Shown: piece after piece, positions 8,611-17,322 of the stretch
How the letters are laid out: every line of letters begins with the position of its first letter
How positions within the stretch are numbered: the first letter of the stretch is position 1
From: Lachnospiraceae bacterium
GTDB taxonomy: Bacteria; Bacillota; Clostridia; Lachnospirales; Lachnospiraceae
Assembly: GCA_029071325.1 (NCBI GenBank)
Contig: JAIEAP010000041.1
Coordinates: forward strand, 1 to 64,000
Reading direction: 5' to 3'
Length of the DNA stretch: 64,000 bases
The notes under the pieces: generated by a model
What the model saw: only the letters and a program-made list of their open reading frames with translations
The model's database searches: none
Told to the model about the DNA's origin: nothing
Made by a program: the position numbers and the translations under genes

Positions 8611-9399
8611 ATGAAAAATATTATTGGGGGACGAGGCGGCGAAGAAGCGGAAATTATTTCCATGGATGAGGATGAAGCATATCGAAGGAACGGAAACTTT
8701 TGGGATATGGTAGGAAGTGAGGCTCTGGGGGTGACTGCGCTTCCACAATACGGAGCATTTGTCACAGAGGAAAAACTGCATTTGCTGGGAGATATAGCAG
8801 ATAAAAAAATATTAGAAATCGGATGCGGAAACGGTCATTCCCTGAAATATGTTTCTGAAATGGGAGCGTCTGAATTGTGGGGCTTAGACATTTCACCTAT
8901 GCAGATTGAGCGGACAAGGGAATATATATTATCACAGGGAATAGAAGCAAAGCTAATATGTGCTCCTATGGAAAAAGCGTGTGGAATACCGGAAGATTAT
9001 TTTGATATAGTTTATGCGGTTTATTCGATTGGATGGACCACAGATCTGAATGCAGTGCTGGGGAAAATAGCCTCTTATTTAAAACAGGATGGTATATTTA
9101 TCTTTTCATGGTCGCATCCGATACATAAATGTGTTACTTTGGAGGAAGACAAGCTGATATTTTGCAATTCATATTTCGATGAATCCTGGTATAGTGCTTC
9201 CGTGTCCGATCAGAAGATAATGCTTTCGAACCGTAAGCTGTCCACCTATATTAACGCACTGGCAGAAGCTGGATTTGTGGTGGAAAAGCTGATAGAAGAA
9301 TCGGATCAAGCGATGATAGAGGAAGCTGGTTACAATGAATTTTCCCAGAAGGCGCGATTGCTTCCGGTCACATTTGTGATCAGAGCCCGTAAACTGTGA
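8611..9399 (+). CDS. Class I SAM-dependent methyltransferase
   Basis: 262 residues with AAGGAG before the ATG. The Rossmann methyltransferase core is clear: motif I ILEIGCGNGHSLKYV near residue 70, an acidic end of strand 2 in LWGLDISPMQ, and motif IV YFDIVYAVYSIGW. The remaining 130 residues carry strands 5-7 (DGIFIFSWSHPIH). Related proteins methylate small molecules, including quinone-like or antibiotic substrates, but substrate recognition cannot be read. The lysine-poor N-terminus with GGRGGEEAE is unusual. It is followed 30 bases later by a small protein gene that may share the transcript. Confidence 0.85.
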   Translation: MKNIIGGRGGEEAEIISMDEDEAYRRNGNFWDMVGSEALGVTALPQYGAFVTEEKLHLLGDIADKKILEIGCGNGHSLKYVSEMGASELWGLDISPMQIERTREYILSQGIEAKLICAPMEKACGIPEDYFDIVYAVYSIGWTTDLNAVLGKIASYLKQDGIFIFSWSHPIHKCVTLEEDKLIFCNSYFDESWYSASVSDQKIMLSNRKLSTYINALAEAGFVVEKLIEESDQAMIEEAGYNEFSQKARLLPVTFVIRARKL

Positions 9400-9429
9400 G
9401 GTTAGATAACGATAGGATGGGGGAGCATT

Positions 9430-9642
9430 ATGTTTGGAAAAAGAAAAGTAAAAAAGAAAGAATATGACAGAGAAAATCTGCGTCCCATATTAAGATGCAG
9501 TATCTGCAACGGCGAACAGGTGGCGGGTTTTAAGAACATACACACCGGTAAGTTTGAGGAGGTCATGTTTATCCGTAACGAAAAAGACCTTGCTGCATTT
9601 CAGGAAATGTACGATATTGAAACGATTACAAAAGAATATTAA
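9430..9642 (+). CDS. Small conserved-looking protein with Cys pair
   Basis: 70 residues, basic N-terminus (GKRKVKKKEYDREN) followed by a short domain with a CSICNGEQ Cys pair, then GFKNIHTGKFEEVMFIRN and FQEMYDIE. A GGGGGAGC-like sequence lies before the ATG. I recall similar 60-70 residue proteins in clostridia, some with a misleading aspartate dehydrogenase label, but 70 residues cannot hold that fold. The single CxxC could bind metal only with help from another chain. Function unknown; it follows the methyltransferase gene by 30 bases. Confidence 0.65.
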   Translation: MFGKRKVKKKEYDRENLRPILRCSICNGEQVAGFKNIHTGKFEEVMFIRNEKDLAAFQEMYDIETITKEY

Positions 9643-9803
9643 ACTGTGTAAAAAAAGTATGTAAAAGAAATGATTATATTTTTTCTTCCTTTTCGGAATT
9701 GAGTATCCGTCAAAAGCAGGTTATAATTGCACTAATAAATCGGAATTTGGATTCGTTAAAATCTTAGACTGTCACCTCCCGTTGTAGTGTAATAATAAAA
9801 TCC

Positions 9804-9924
9804 GCGGAGAGCTTTGAAAACAAAAGGTTTATCGCAGGTTGCCCTCCTTATTCTCTTATGAGATTTCACTTGAAATTCCCCTTGCTATCGCACCTTATAA
9901 GGGCAAAAACAAGGGCAACCTGCC
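9804..9924 (+). repeat. Hairpin repeat copy 1
   Basis: This lies in the 313-base gap before the pyroglutamyl-peptidase-like gene. It starts with GCGGAGAGCTT and contains a perfect 12-base inverted repeat, 9834-9845 with 9912-9923 (GCAGGTTGCCCT and its complement), around a 66-base loop. The right side reads TAAGGGCAAAAACAAGGGCAA. A shorter, diverged copy in the same orientation sits at 10550-10642, on the other side of the gene. The rest of the gap is AT-rich and shows nothing else I can support. Confidence 0.55.
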
Positions 9925-9955
9925 GAAAGAAACAATATTATTTGAGGAACCACGA

Positions 9956-10432
9956 ATGGAGAAAGTTTTGTTTACAGCATTTATAGGGACATCTTCTGAG
10001 CTGCTAGTTCAAACCAGCAACTACGCGACTCTGCTTTTGCCAAATAACAAGAAAAAAGACGCAGAAAAGTTATTTTCATTGCTGCAAAAAGAGACTTTTG
10101 ATTATATTATTAGTTTTGGTCAGCGAGCAAACATAAAAAACAAAATACACATAGAAACAACTGGTCGAAATGATGGAAATAGCATATCCACCGATGTTGA
10201 CGTTGAGTACCTTCGTGATTTGTTTATGAGAAATGGAATCCCTGCAAAAGTTTCACACAATTCAGGAACTTCTTATTGCAATAGTATATACTGGAATGGA
10301 TTAACCTACATTGCCAAGCGTAAACTTAATACAAAAATGGTATTTATCCACATTCCTTTTAGCAAAAACATAGAAGATATGAAATGCTTTAGAGAAAGCA
10401 TATTCCAAACAATAAGAGCATTAACAGAATAA
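9956..10432 (+). CDS. Pyroglutamyl-peptidase I (C15)-like protein
   Basis: 158 residues, shorter than the usual ~200-215 of the C15 family. The ATG follows GAGGA with seven bases of spacing; the frame runs back to 9839 through the hairpin repeat, without an RBS. The fold is recognisable: VLFTAFIGTSSELLV at the start (family form has FGPF), LLLPNNKKKDAEKL, IHIETTGRND carrying the probable catalytic Glu, NSGTSYCNSIYWNGL with the Cys nucleophile, and MVFIHIPF with the His. The enzyme would remove N-terminal pyroglutamate from peptides. Spacing between the catalytic residues is shorter than usual, so activity or substrate may differ. AT-rich, and flanked by repeat copies. Confidence 0.7.
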   Translation: MEKVLFTAFIGTSSELLVQTSNYATLLLPNNKKKDAEKLFSLLQKETFDYIISFGQRANIKNKIHIETTGRNDGNSISTDVDVEYLRDLFMRNGIPAKVSHNSGTSYCNSIYWNGLTYIAKRKLNTKMVFIHIPFSKNIEDMKCFRESIFQTIRALTE

Positions 10433-10549
10433 AGGTATCAATGTATATGGTATGCCTATTAATTCGTATATATGCACTTCTATGATATGAAATACCATGA
10501 GTGAGTGCAAACCGCAGGTTTGTGAGAGGGGTGTATTTCGCTCTCAAAC

Positions 10550-10642
10550 GCCGAGAGCTTATTACCCGTCGAAAAAAGCAGTTTGGCGTTCAGATAAAAG
10601 TTTCCCCTTATTTCGACTCGTAAGGGCAAAAATAAGGGAAAA
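10550..10642 (+). repeat. Hairpin repeat copy 2
   Basis: Second copy of the element at 9804-9924, in the 316-base gap after the pyroglutamyl-peptidase-like gene. It begins GCCGAGAGCTT and ends TAAGGGCAAAAATAAGGGAAA, differing from copy 1 at two of 21 positions in that last segment. Its arms, 10601-10613 and 10630-10642, pair over about 12 of 13 positions around a 16-base loop. The loop is much shorter than in copy 1. Where the right arm changes C to A, the left arm changes in step, so pairing is kept. A GC-richer stretch (10510-10560) upstream has a further small CTCTC/GAGAG stem. Confidence 0.5.
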
Positions 10643-10748
10643 TACATAAGGTTTGACCATTTAACAGGCGAAATGCCTTGAATTTACAGGGATTTTAGAG
10701 GGTAACTAAGATAAATTGGAATTTGTAGAAGTAATGGAGAAAGCATAC

Positions 10749-11231
10749 ATGATTAGGCAGGCTGATAAACAAGATATTCCCAGAATAGCCGAGATTATCG
10801 TATTTGGAAAAAGGGTTACATATAGACCTATATTTGAAAATGATTATGGGTCGTTTAATGAGTTGCAAGTTGTTGATTTGTATGAAGAATATAAAAGTAA
10901 TCTAGATAGATTAGATGGGATGCTGCTATATGATGATGGAATTGTTAAAGGGGTAATAAAGGGGCATCCCATAGATGATAAAACAATTGAAATTACGGAC
11001 TTTTATGTTGAGCCTTTTTTTGTGGGACAGGGAATAGGAACACTTCTGATAGAACATCTGATTCAGCAAGTAAGAAAAAAAGGAGTGCATAAAATCGTAT
11101 TATGGGTTATAAAAGATAACGTGAAAGCCAGAAAGTTTTATGAAGCTAATGGATTTGTCAATAGTGGAAAAACATGCATAATAAAAGGTACTACAAAAGA
11201 GGATTGCTGCTATGAGTATGTTCTTGAATAA
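10749..11231 (+). CDS. GNAT family N-acetyltransferase
   Basis: 160 residues from the ATG at 10749, preceded by GGAGAAAG; an upstream TTG at 10716 has no RBS. The GNAT fold is complete: IRQADKQDIPRIAEI start, VKGVIKGHPIDDKTIEITDFYVEP strand pair, motif A FVGQGIGTLLIEHLIQQ (acetyl-CoA binding), VLWVIKDNVKARKFYEANGF and a closing YEYVLE strand. It transfers acetyl groups to an unidentified amine. The gene is AT-rich like its neighbours and stands alone, with 70 bases to the dNTPase gene, so it may precede that pair in one transcript. Confidence 0.85.
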   Translation: MIRQADKQDIPRIAEIIVFGKRVTYRPIFENDYGSFNELQVVDLYEEYKSNLDRLDGMLLYDDGIVKGVIKGHPIDDKTIEITDFYVEPFFVGQGIGTLLIEHLIQQVRKKGVHKIVLWVIKDNVKARKFYEANGFVNSGKTCIIKGTTKEDCCYEYVLE

Positions 11232-11301
11232 GAGGATATATGGGGAGTGATTAGTAGGAACATTTTTCCGAAAAGAGAGTTTTTTTAAGAAAAGGGGATT
11301 T

Positions 11302-12600
11302 ATGAGTAAAGATAATATGAAAAAGTTTGAAAAATATTCATGTCAGAAATTTTCGGAGGAAACATATTGCGATTTTGGAAATGCAATAGAGGAGAGGCGC
11401 TGGTATCAGCATGATATTGATCAGATTGTATATTCCACTTATTTCCGAAAGCTTCAAAGAAAGTACCAGTTAATATCCGAAAAGGATCCGCGCTGCCGTT
11501 CTAGGATGGTTCATACATTGGAAGTGTCTAGAATAGCTAAAGAAATAAGTGAGAAATTAGGCTTGAATGTTGAACTGACAGAAGGAATAGCGTTAGCACA
11601 CGATATAGGAAATACAGCCTTTGGTGCAGTTTCCAATAACATACTGGAAGAGAAAACTGATGGCAGATTTCAGCATGAGGATGCTGGCTATCTTATGTTA
11701 AAATGTATTTGTCAAAAAGAGATTAACAATAAGGAGATAGAAAATAAGGTAGTGAATGCAACCAAAGAAGATCGTTCCAAAGTGGCAGTAATAGATATTG
11801 ATGAATTTTATCCACATAGATTTGAGACATATAGGATAGGTACTAAGAAATATTACACATGTATATGTGGTGAGATTTTAGATGGAGTTAGAAAACATGG
11901 GACGAAGTACGATGCATATACTTTGGAAGGACAGGTAGTGAGCTTTGCCGATAATATTTCCTATATTTCTCAGGACATAGGGGATCTGATAAGCATTGGA
12001 TTGCTCAATGATGAAAAATTAGATGAATTTGTCGCACTCAGAAATTGTGAGTTGTGGCTAGATAAAAAAATATATAGTTGGGCTGAGATTAATAAAGGGT
12101 CAGAAGTAGATTTAAGACATGTATTCAGTCAGTCCAGCAGTGAGAGAATAGGGACGCTTATTAAACGCTATCTCGATTACAATCAAACAAGAACATTGAA
12201 GAAAAAGATACACTCGCCATTTTTAGGTGAAAAAATTCCGATTTTGAAAATGGATAAAGGTTTAAAGATTGTGATTGATTATCTGTGGGAATATACGCAG
12301 GGATTTTATCAAGAGAATCTTATTAAGAATTTTAATCTAGAAGTAATGTGCAGGATAACGCTTTTGTGGAATATTTTATCAGATCCTATGTTTCAGGAAA
12401 TGAATGAAGGGTATAAAGAATTTTACAAGAGATACGAGAATCCTATTTTTAAATCGTATTTTGCGGAAAAAGGATGGGAAGAAGATTCGCTGGAAAAATG
12501 GAAACGGGCATATTTTATATCAGCGCTTTCTTGTGATGAAATAGAAACAATAATTGATATGTATCAGCAGAGGGACTATACGTTTCAATTAGACTTGTGA
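11302..12600 (+). CDS. HD-domain dNTP triphosphohydrolase (dGTPase family)
   Basis: 432 residues, normal for bacterial dGTPase-like enzymes, with AAGGGG before the ATG. Metal-binding residues are in family order: His in RMVHTLEVSRIA, the His-Asp pair in GIALAHDIGNTAFG (family form GHDLGHPPFG) and the distant Asp in VVSFADNISYIS. The N-terminal YSTYFRKLQRKYQ and DPRCRSR segments match the nucleotide pocket region. It should cut a dNTP to the nucleoside and triphosphate. Such enzymes clean nucleotide pools or starve phage replication. The next gene begins about 15 bases after its stop, or four bases inside it, so both are one unit. Strongly AT-rich compared with metF. Confidence 0.85.
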   Translation: MSKDNMKKFEKYSCQKFSEETYCDFGNAIEERRWYQHDIDQIVYSTYFRKLQRKYQLISEKDPRCRSRMVHTLEVSRIAKEISEKLGLNVELTEGIALAHDIGNTAFGAVSNNILEEKTDGRFQHEDAGYLMLKCICQKEINNKEIENKVVNATKEDRSKVAVIDIDEFYPHRFETYRIGTKKYYTCICGEILDGVRKHGTKYDAYTLEGQVVSFADNISYISQDIGDLISIGLLNDEKLDEFVALRNCELWLDKKIYSWAEINKGSEVDLRHVFSQSSSERIGTLIKRYLDYNQTRTLKKKIHSPFLGEKIPILKMDKGLKIVIDYLWEYTQGFYQENLIKNFNLEVMCRITLLWNILSDPMFQEMNEGYKEFYKRYENPIFKSYFAEKGWEEDSLEKWKRAYFISALSCDEIETIIDMYQQRDYTFQLDL

Positions 12601-12614
12601 GTTTGGAGGACAAT

Positions 12615-13466
12615 GTGAAAATAGTTGGAGTTGCTGAGAGTATACAGCAGACAGGGAAAGAGTGTGCAAAAAAAATTTTCTTTAAATGTGATGACCAATG
12701 TATGGTAGAGGCATGTTTATTAAACTTAAAAAAACATGGTACTGTTATTTGCATTTCGAATCAGGTGGGGTGTTCCCAGGCATGTACCTTTTGTGCAGCA
12801 GGATTAGCTCCTTTTATAAGAAATTTGACACTTGAAGAAATCGTGCAGCAGGTGGATCAGATTATGGAGAGATTTCCTGCCTTTTTCGAGGATAGGTTTG
12901 AAGTCACATTTATGGGTTCGGGCGAACCACTAACCAATTATGAAAATGTAAAAAGTGCCATTGATTTTCTGGCTGCTAACTATGCAAGCATAAGAAAAAT
13001 CAATATTTCAACGATACTGCCATATTTAAATAGAAAACTGATTGATGATTTCAAGCAATATCGAGGCAGAATGCATATCCAATACTCTCTGCATTTTGTA
13101 GATGATAGAAAGAGAGAAGAGATTTTTGACAGACAGCTTCCCCCGGTACAGGATTCTTTGACATTTCTGGATGAATTAGCAGAGTGTTTAGATGATAGAT
13201 ATGCCAATAATTACATTCTTTTTGATAAGATAAATGATGGAGAGCAGGATGTAAGGGATTTAGCACAGCTATTATCTGAAAAAAGGGGATACCTGAAAAT
13301 CAGTGAAATGAGTTCGATAAACAAATCAAAATTGCAACGTTCTAAAAATGTAGAGCGATTTATTACAGATTTAAAAAAGTACAATATAGAGTATGATTTT
13401 TTTGAAAGTTTAGGACAGGATGTCAGTGCGGGATGTGGGCAATTTTATAATGAATCAATTATCTGA
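12615..13466 (+). CDS. Short RlmN/Cfr-like radical SAM protein
   Basis: 283 residues from a GTG with GGAGGA five bases upstream; another GTG at 12597 would overlap the dNTPase stop without an RBS. RlmN and Cfr normally have 340-380 residues, and the missing part is most of the N-terminal RNA-binding domain. The rest matches well: ISNQVGCSQACTFCAAG has the CxxxCxxC 4Fe-4S cluster, then FMGSGEPLTNY (GEP motif), MHIQYSLHFVDDRKRE and the C-terminal SAGCGQFY with the methyl-carrying Cys. Both cysteines needed for the RlmN mechanism are therefore present. It probably methylates an adenine carbon in RNA, but the target may differ from A2503 of 23S rRNA. Tightly coupled to the dNTPase. Confidence 0.8.
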   Translation: MKIVGVAESIQQTGKECAKKIFFKCDDQCMVEACLLNLKKHGTVICISNQVGCSQACTFCAAGLAPFIRNLTLEEIVQQVDQIMERFPAFFEDRFEVTFMGSGEPLTNYENVKSAIDFLAANYASIRKINISTILPYLNRKLIDDFKQYRGRMHIQYSLHFVDDRKREEIFDRQLPPVQDSLTFLDELAECLDDRYANNYILFDKINDGEQDVRDLAQLLSEKRGYLKISEMSSINKSKLQRSKNVERFITDLKKYNIEYDFFESLGQDVSAGCGQFYNESII

Positions 13467-13492
13467 TGTGTATAAAAAGTGAGGAAAATGAC

Positions 13493-14368
13493 ATGAAGCT
13501 TAACAGCGTATTAGGAGAAAAAAAGATCACCCTTTCCTTTGAGGTGTTTCCGCCCAAAGTGGATTCTGATTATGAAAGCGTGAAGCAGGCGGCATATCGT
13601 GTGGCGGCATTGCATCCCGATTATATGAGCGTGACCTATGGGGCAGGTGGAAGCACCAGCGGCAATACCCTTGCCCTTGCTGAGGGCATTCAGCGGGAGT
13701 ATGGCGTTACCACCATTGCACATCTGACCTGCGTCGGTGCAACAAAAGCATCTATCGGGCAGGCGCTGACCGATATGAGAAGCGCCGGAATAGAAAACGT
13801 GCTGGCATTAAGAGGAGACCGGCCCCAGTGGATGCAGGGGGAGCCCTTTACCGATTATCATTACGCTTCCGATCTGGTAGAGACCATAAAAGAATTCGGC
13901 GGCTTCTGTATCGGAGGAGCATGTTACCCGGAGGGACATCCCGATGCATCCAGCAAAAGTGAAGACATCGCGAACCTTAAGAAAAAGGTAGACGCCGGCT
14001 GTGATTTCCTGACAACGCAGATGTTTTTTGACAATAATATTTACTACAATTTCCTGTACCGCGTCAGAAGCGCCGGAATAGAAATCCCTGTTATCCCGGG
14101 AATCATGCCCATCACCAGAGCGTCCCAGGTGGAGAATGCAATCCGGTTATCCGGCTGTAATATGCCGGAACGCTTCAAGAATATCGTAGACCGGTTCGGC
14201 GGGAGTAAGGAAGCCATGTTGCAGGCAGGCATTATCTACGCCTCCGAGCAGGTGATCGATCTGATCGCCAACGGAATCACTAATATCCATATCTATTCTA
14301 TGAACAATGCGAAGGTGGTTCAGGGAATCCAGAACAACCTCTCTGAGATATGCGCATTTATATCATAA
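13493..14368 (+). CDS. metF: Methylenetetrahydrofolate reductase
   Basis: 291 residues with GAGG eight bases before the ATG. A TIM-barrel FAD enzyme reducing 5,10-methylene-THF to 5-methyl-THF for methionine synthesis or one-carbon flow. Family segments are clear: LSFEVFPPK with the catalytic-strand Glu, MSVTYGAGGS, TIAHLTCVG, NVLALRGDRP and FLTTQMFFDNN, then IPVIPGIMPI. Base use returns to GC-richer levels right after the radical SAM gene, marking the end of the AT-rich block. It is 26 bases from that gene and its last 11 bases overlap the convergent vanT-like gene. Confidence 0.95.
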   Translation: MKLNSVLGEKKITLSFEVFPPKVDSDYESVKQAAYRVAALHPDYMSVTYGAGGSTSGNTLALAEGIQREYGVTTIAHLTCVGATKASIGQALTDMRSAGIENVLALRGDRPQWMQGEPFTDYHYASDLVETIKEFGGFCIGGACYPEGHPDASSKSEDIANLKKKVDAGCDFLTTQMFFDNNIYYNFLYRVRSAGIEIPVIPGIMPITRASQVENAIRLSGCNMPERFKNIVDRFGGSKEAMLQAGIIYASEQVIDLIANGITNIHIYSMNNAKVVQGIQNNLSEICAFIS

Positions 14369-16508
14369 TCCGGGGCATTCTTGCACCCAGCCGGCTTAAG
14401 ATCTCGTTGGTGATGGTGCCGGACTGCTCCGCCAGATCGCAGGCTGTGATGGTTTCACTGCCGGACTGTCCCAGCAGGACGGCTTCGTCCCCGGCACGGA
14501 TGCCGGGAATTTCCGTTACGTCTACAATGGTCTGATCCATACAAATGCGTCCGATGATAGCGGCGCGCTGTCCCCGGATCAGGACAGAACCCACACCGCT
14601 GGACAGCGACCGGGGCAGACCGTCGCCATAGCCTACAGACAGGGTGGCGATCTTCATGGGAGAATCGGCGGTGAAGGTAAGCCCGTAGCCCGCTCCCTCC
14701 CCGGGCAGAAGCTCCTTTACTACGGCAACTCTTGCTTTCCAGGAAAGCACCGGTTTCAATTGTATCGAGGACGCATCATAATCTTCTCTGGCGCTGTGCA
14801 CTCCGTACAGTGCGATTCCGACTCTCGCGTAATCTCCGGCAAGCTCCGGATAATTCAGAACACCATAGCTGGACTGCAGATGGATTTTGGGACAGGTAAA
14901 GCCCCGCTTTTTCCATGCCTTGATCACGCGGTAGAAGGCCTCTGCCTGCTGGCGTGTGAATTCCCGGCTTTCCGGCAGGTTACTGTCCACAGAGCACAGG
15001 TGTGTCATCGCTCCCGTAATGGTGAGATTTTTCATGGAGAGGAGCCGGATAAAATGCTCCATGTGATCGCATCGTTCTCCTAACCGGTGCATTCCGGTAT
15101 CAACAGCAATATGACCTTTCAGTTTTTTTCCAAACCGGTTCATCTCCAATGCATACGGGAAATCAATGACCGTCTGTGTCAGATGATAACGGCGCAGCAG
15201 GGGAAACTGTTTTGGATGGGTGTAGCCCAGGATCAGGATCTCACCTTGAACGCCGTTTTTGCGCAGTTCAATTCCCTCAGAGATGCAGGCGACGCAGAAG
15301 CTGTCGACGCCCAGACGGTTCAGTTCCTGTGCCACCGGAACGGCTCCGTGCCCGTATGCGTCCGCCTTTATGGCAGGCATCAGTTCGCATGTTTTCGGAA
15401 GGAGTGAGCGGAGTGCGGATACATTGTGCTTTAATGCGTTGCGGTCAATCTCCAGCCATGCGCGGTCCATGGGATAGAAGTTCACTGGGGGACACACATG
15501 GTTCAGGAACGCCGTAACCGCATATGCCGCCGCAGCGGAGAGCAGGCATACGATCAGATAGTGAATCAGGCTGTTGTCCACCAGCAGCGTTGTGGCATGC
15601 AGCGGCTTGGCGATGCCCCGCAGTAACACGATCAGGGCGGGATGCAGGATATAGATCCAGGAAGATACCGCGCGCAGCCGCTGCTTGGATGGGATGTTCC
15701 CTGTCAATAGCAGCCGGTATAAGAAATACGCGCATACTGGCAGGAGCAGATACATACTGTCATGTCGCTGCCACTCGAAATAGCGCAGAAGGAATCCTTC
15801 TGCCGTCATGAGGGCAAGGGTCAGTGCAAATCCTGCAGCGGGAATGATCCGGGAATCTGTGGGGCGGATCTGCTGCCCGGCAATTCGTGCGCCCATCCAC
15901 AGGAACAGAGGCGCCAGGAAAATCCCGTTTCTGGTATAGGAGAATATCTGAAAGCACCATTCGTATGCGGCGGAAATTCCGGGCACATGCTCGATAAGCC
16001 CCCAGTAGCTGTCCCCCAGTAAACCCAGCACATATAGGACGAAAACGGCAGCCGTGCAGGCGCGTGCAGAGAGGAATCTGCGCAGGAAGCACAGAAGCAG
16101 GATTCCCAGGATCAACGCAGAAAAATACCACAAATGATAAAAGGTGCCGTCAAAAATTAGCATCCGCAGCAGGGCAGAGGCGGACAATTCTTTATAATGC
16201 CCGGCATAGATTCCGATGGGGATATAGATCAGAATCGCAGCGCCGTACATCACCAGGATTTTCCGAAGATACCCGGATACGGAGGAAAGGCAAGGGGAAG
16301 GATACCGCCCGGCGAATTGCTTACCCAGGACGAAATATCCGGTCACCAGGAAGAAGAAGGGCACTGCAAGACGCGCAACCACTCTGGTCAGAAAGAAATC
16401 TGCTTCGGCTGAGAAGGAAGTCAGGGGGGAGGTATGGATGGCAACCACCAGAAATGCCGCTATCACCCGAAACACATCAAGTGCGCCGTAATTCTTATTT
16501 GTCTGCAT
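14358..16508 (-). CDS. vanT: VanT-type membrane-bound serine/alanine racemase
   Basis: 716 residues with GGAGG and seven-base spacing. Residues ~1-335 form an acyltransferase-3-like membrane domain with about ten helices, opening with DVFRVIAAFLVVAIHTS. Residues ~345-716 are a PLP-dependent alanine racemase: LEIDRNALKHNV, PLP lysine in LMPAIKADAYGHG, the DTGMHRLGER loop, second-barrel GEGAGYGLTF with the catalytic Tyr, and GRICMDQTIVDV. In vanC/E/G clusters this fusion makes D-Ser for peptidoglycan precursors ending in D-Ala-D-Ser. It is the last gene of a leftward vanG-vanXY-vanT row and overlaps vanXY by 14 bases. Confidence 0.92.
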   Translation of the reverse strand: MQTNKNYGALDVFRVIAAFLVVAIHTSPLTSFSAEADFFLTRVVARLAVPFFFLVTGYFVLGKQFAGRYPSPCLSSVSGYLRKILVMYGAAILIYIPIGIYAGHYKELSASALLRMLIFDGTFYHLWYFSALILGILLLCFLRRFLSARACTAAVFVLYVLGLLGDSYWGLIEHVPGISAAYEWCFQIFSYTRNGIFLAPLFLWMGARIAGQQIRPTDSRIIPAAGFALTLALMTAEGFLLRYFEWQRHDSMYLLLPVCAYFLYRLLLTGNIPSKQRLRAVSSWIYILHPALIVLLRGIAKPLHATTLLVDNSLIHYLIVCLLSAAAAYAVTAFLNHVCPPVNFYPMDRAWLEIDRNALKHNVSALRSLLPKTCELMPAIKADAYGHGAVPVAQELNRLGVDSFCVACISEGIELRKNGVQGEILILGYTHPKQFPLLRRYHLTQTVIDFPYALEMNRFGKKLKGHIAVDTGMHRLGERCDHMEHFIRLLSMKNLTITGAMTHLCSVDSNLPESREFTRQQAEAFYRVIKAWKKRGFTCPKIHLQSSYGVLNYPELAGDYARVGIALYGVHSAREDYDASSIQLKPVLSWKARVAVVKELLPGEGAGYGLTFTADSPMKIATLSVGYGDGLPRSLSSGVGSVLIRGQRAAIIGRICMDQTIVDVTEIPGIRAGDEAVLLGQSGSETITACDLAEQSGTITNEILSRLGARMPRIMI

Positions 16509-17322
16509 GATGATTCCTCCATTCTGTAATGATAAATCCGTCCACATTGTTGCCGGAGACCGAGTAAGGGACGGTGTCGTCCAGCTTGACGGCGGTGCTG
16601 CCCGTCTCCGCGGCTTTTTGATAAGAGACGGAGATATCCAGCCCGTGGTTCTGATAAATGTATGGACGATCGCCCAGGGGATAGTCCCGCAGGAATTCCA
16701 TATATTCTTCCAGCACGAAATCGAGTTCTGTCATGATAAAAGCATGGGGTACGCCCACATACCGGAAGTGCCAGGGTTCGTGACCAATGCCGGTCACCTG
16801 CTCTTTTCCGGCGGGATAGCGTTCCACGAAGCCGTAGCTTGCGGCGAGACGGCGGAATGTGCCGCATATGCCGTCATAGGGAAAATCAGGACAGATAAAA
16901 TCAATGTGGCTGCTCTTTTGGCCCAGGTCGATGGCAAGTCCGGTCTCATGCTCGCTGTGTCCGGGAAGTGCCACGAAGGTCCGGGTGAATTCCTCTCCAT
17001 GCTGTGCCATGGAATCGTCCCAGATGGTCTGCTGTTCTGCCCGGGAGCGCCATCCGCTGACAGGAACGATGGTATCCCAGCCGCCCAGAGTCTGTATCAA
17101 TTGGCACAGGAGCGTTGCTGCGCGACGGTTCAGAAGGACTGCGTTCGTGGCGACGGCGGAAGCTGTGCCGGCAGCAGGCGTATGATATTCCCGAAATACC
17201 GGTTCGCCCTCCGGTACAGAGAGCAGATCGTCATGTTCCGGCTCTCGGTATCCGTGAGCGGCATTGATCAGGATCAGACTGCCGGTGTAAATGCTTTGCT
17301 GTGGTAAAGATAAAATACTCAT
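16495..17322 (-). CDS. vanXY: VanXY/VanY-type D,D-peptidase
   Basis: 275 residues. A zinc D,D-peptidase of the VanY/VanX family: GWRSRAEQQTIW, zinc ligands in PGHSEHETGLAIDLG (SxHxxGxAxD type) and GIGHEPWHFRYVG with the catalytic Glu and third His. In vanG clusters it removes D-Ala from dipeptide or pentapeptide precursors so that only D-Ser-ended ones remain. The extra ~60 C-terminal residues (YPLGDRPYIYQNHGLDISVS) form an additional beta domain also seen in VanXY of G type. There is no signal peptide, fitting a cytoplasmic enzyme. The start overlaps the ligase stop by four bases (ATGA). Confidence 0.9.
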   Translation of the reverse strand: MSILSLPQQSIYTGSLILINAAHGYREPEHDDLLSVPEGEPVFREYHTPAAGTASAVATNAVLLNRRAATLLCQLIQTLGGWDTIVPVSGWRSRAEQQTIWDDSMAQHGEEFTRTFVALPGHSEHETGLAIDLGQKSSHIDFICPDFPYDGICGTFRRLAASYGFVERYPAGKEQVTGIGHEPWHFRYVGVPHAFIMTELDFVLEEYMEFLRDYPLGDRPYIYQNHGLDISVSYQKAAETGSTAVKLDDTVPYSVSGNNVDGFIITEWRNHHADK

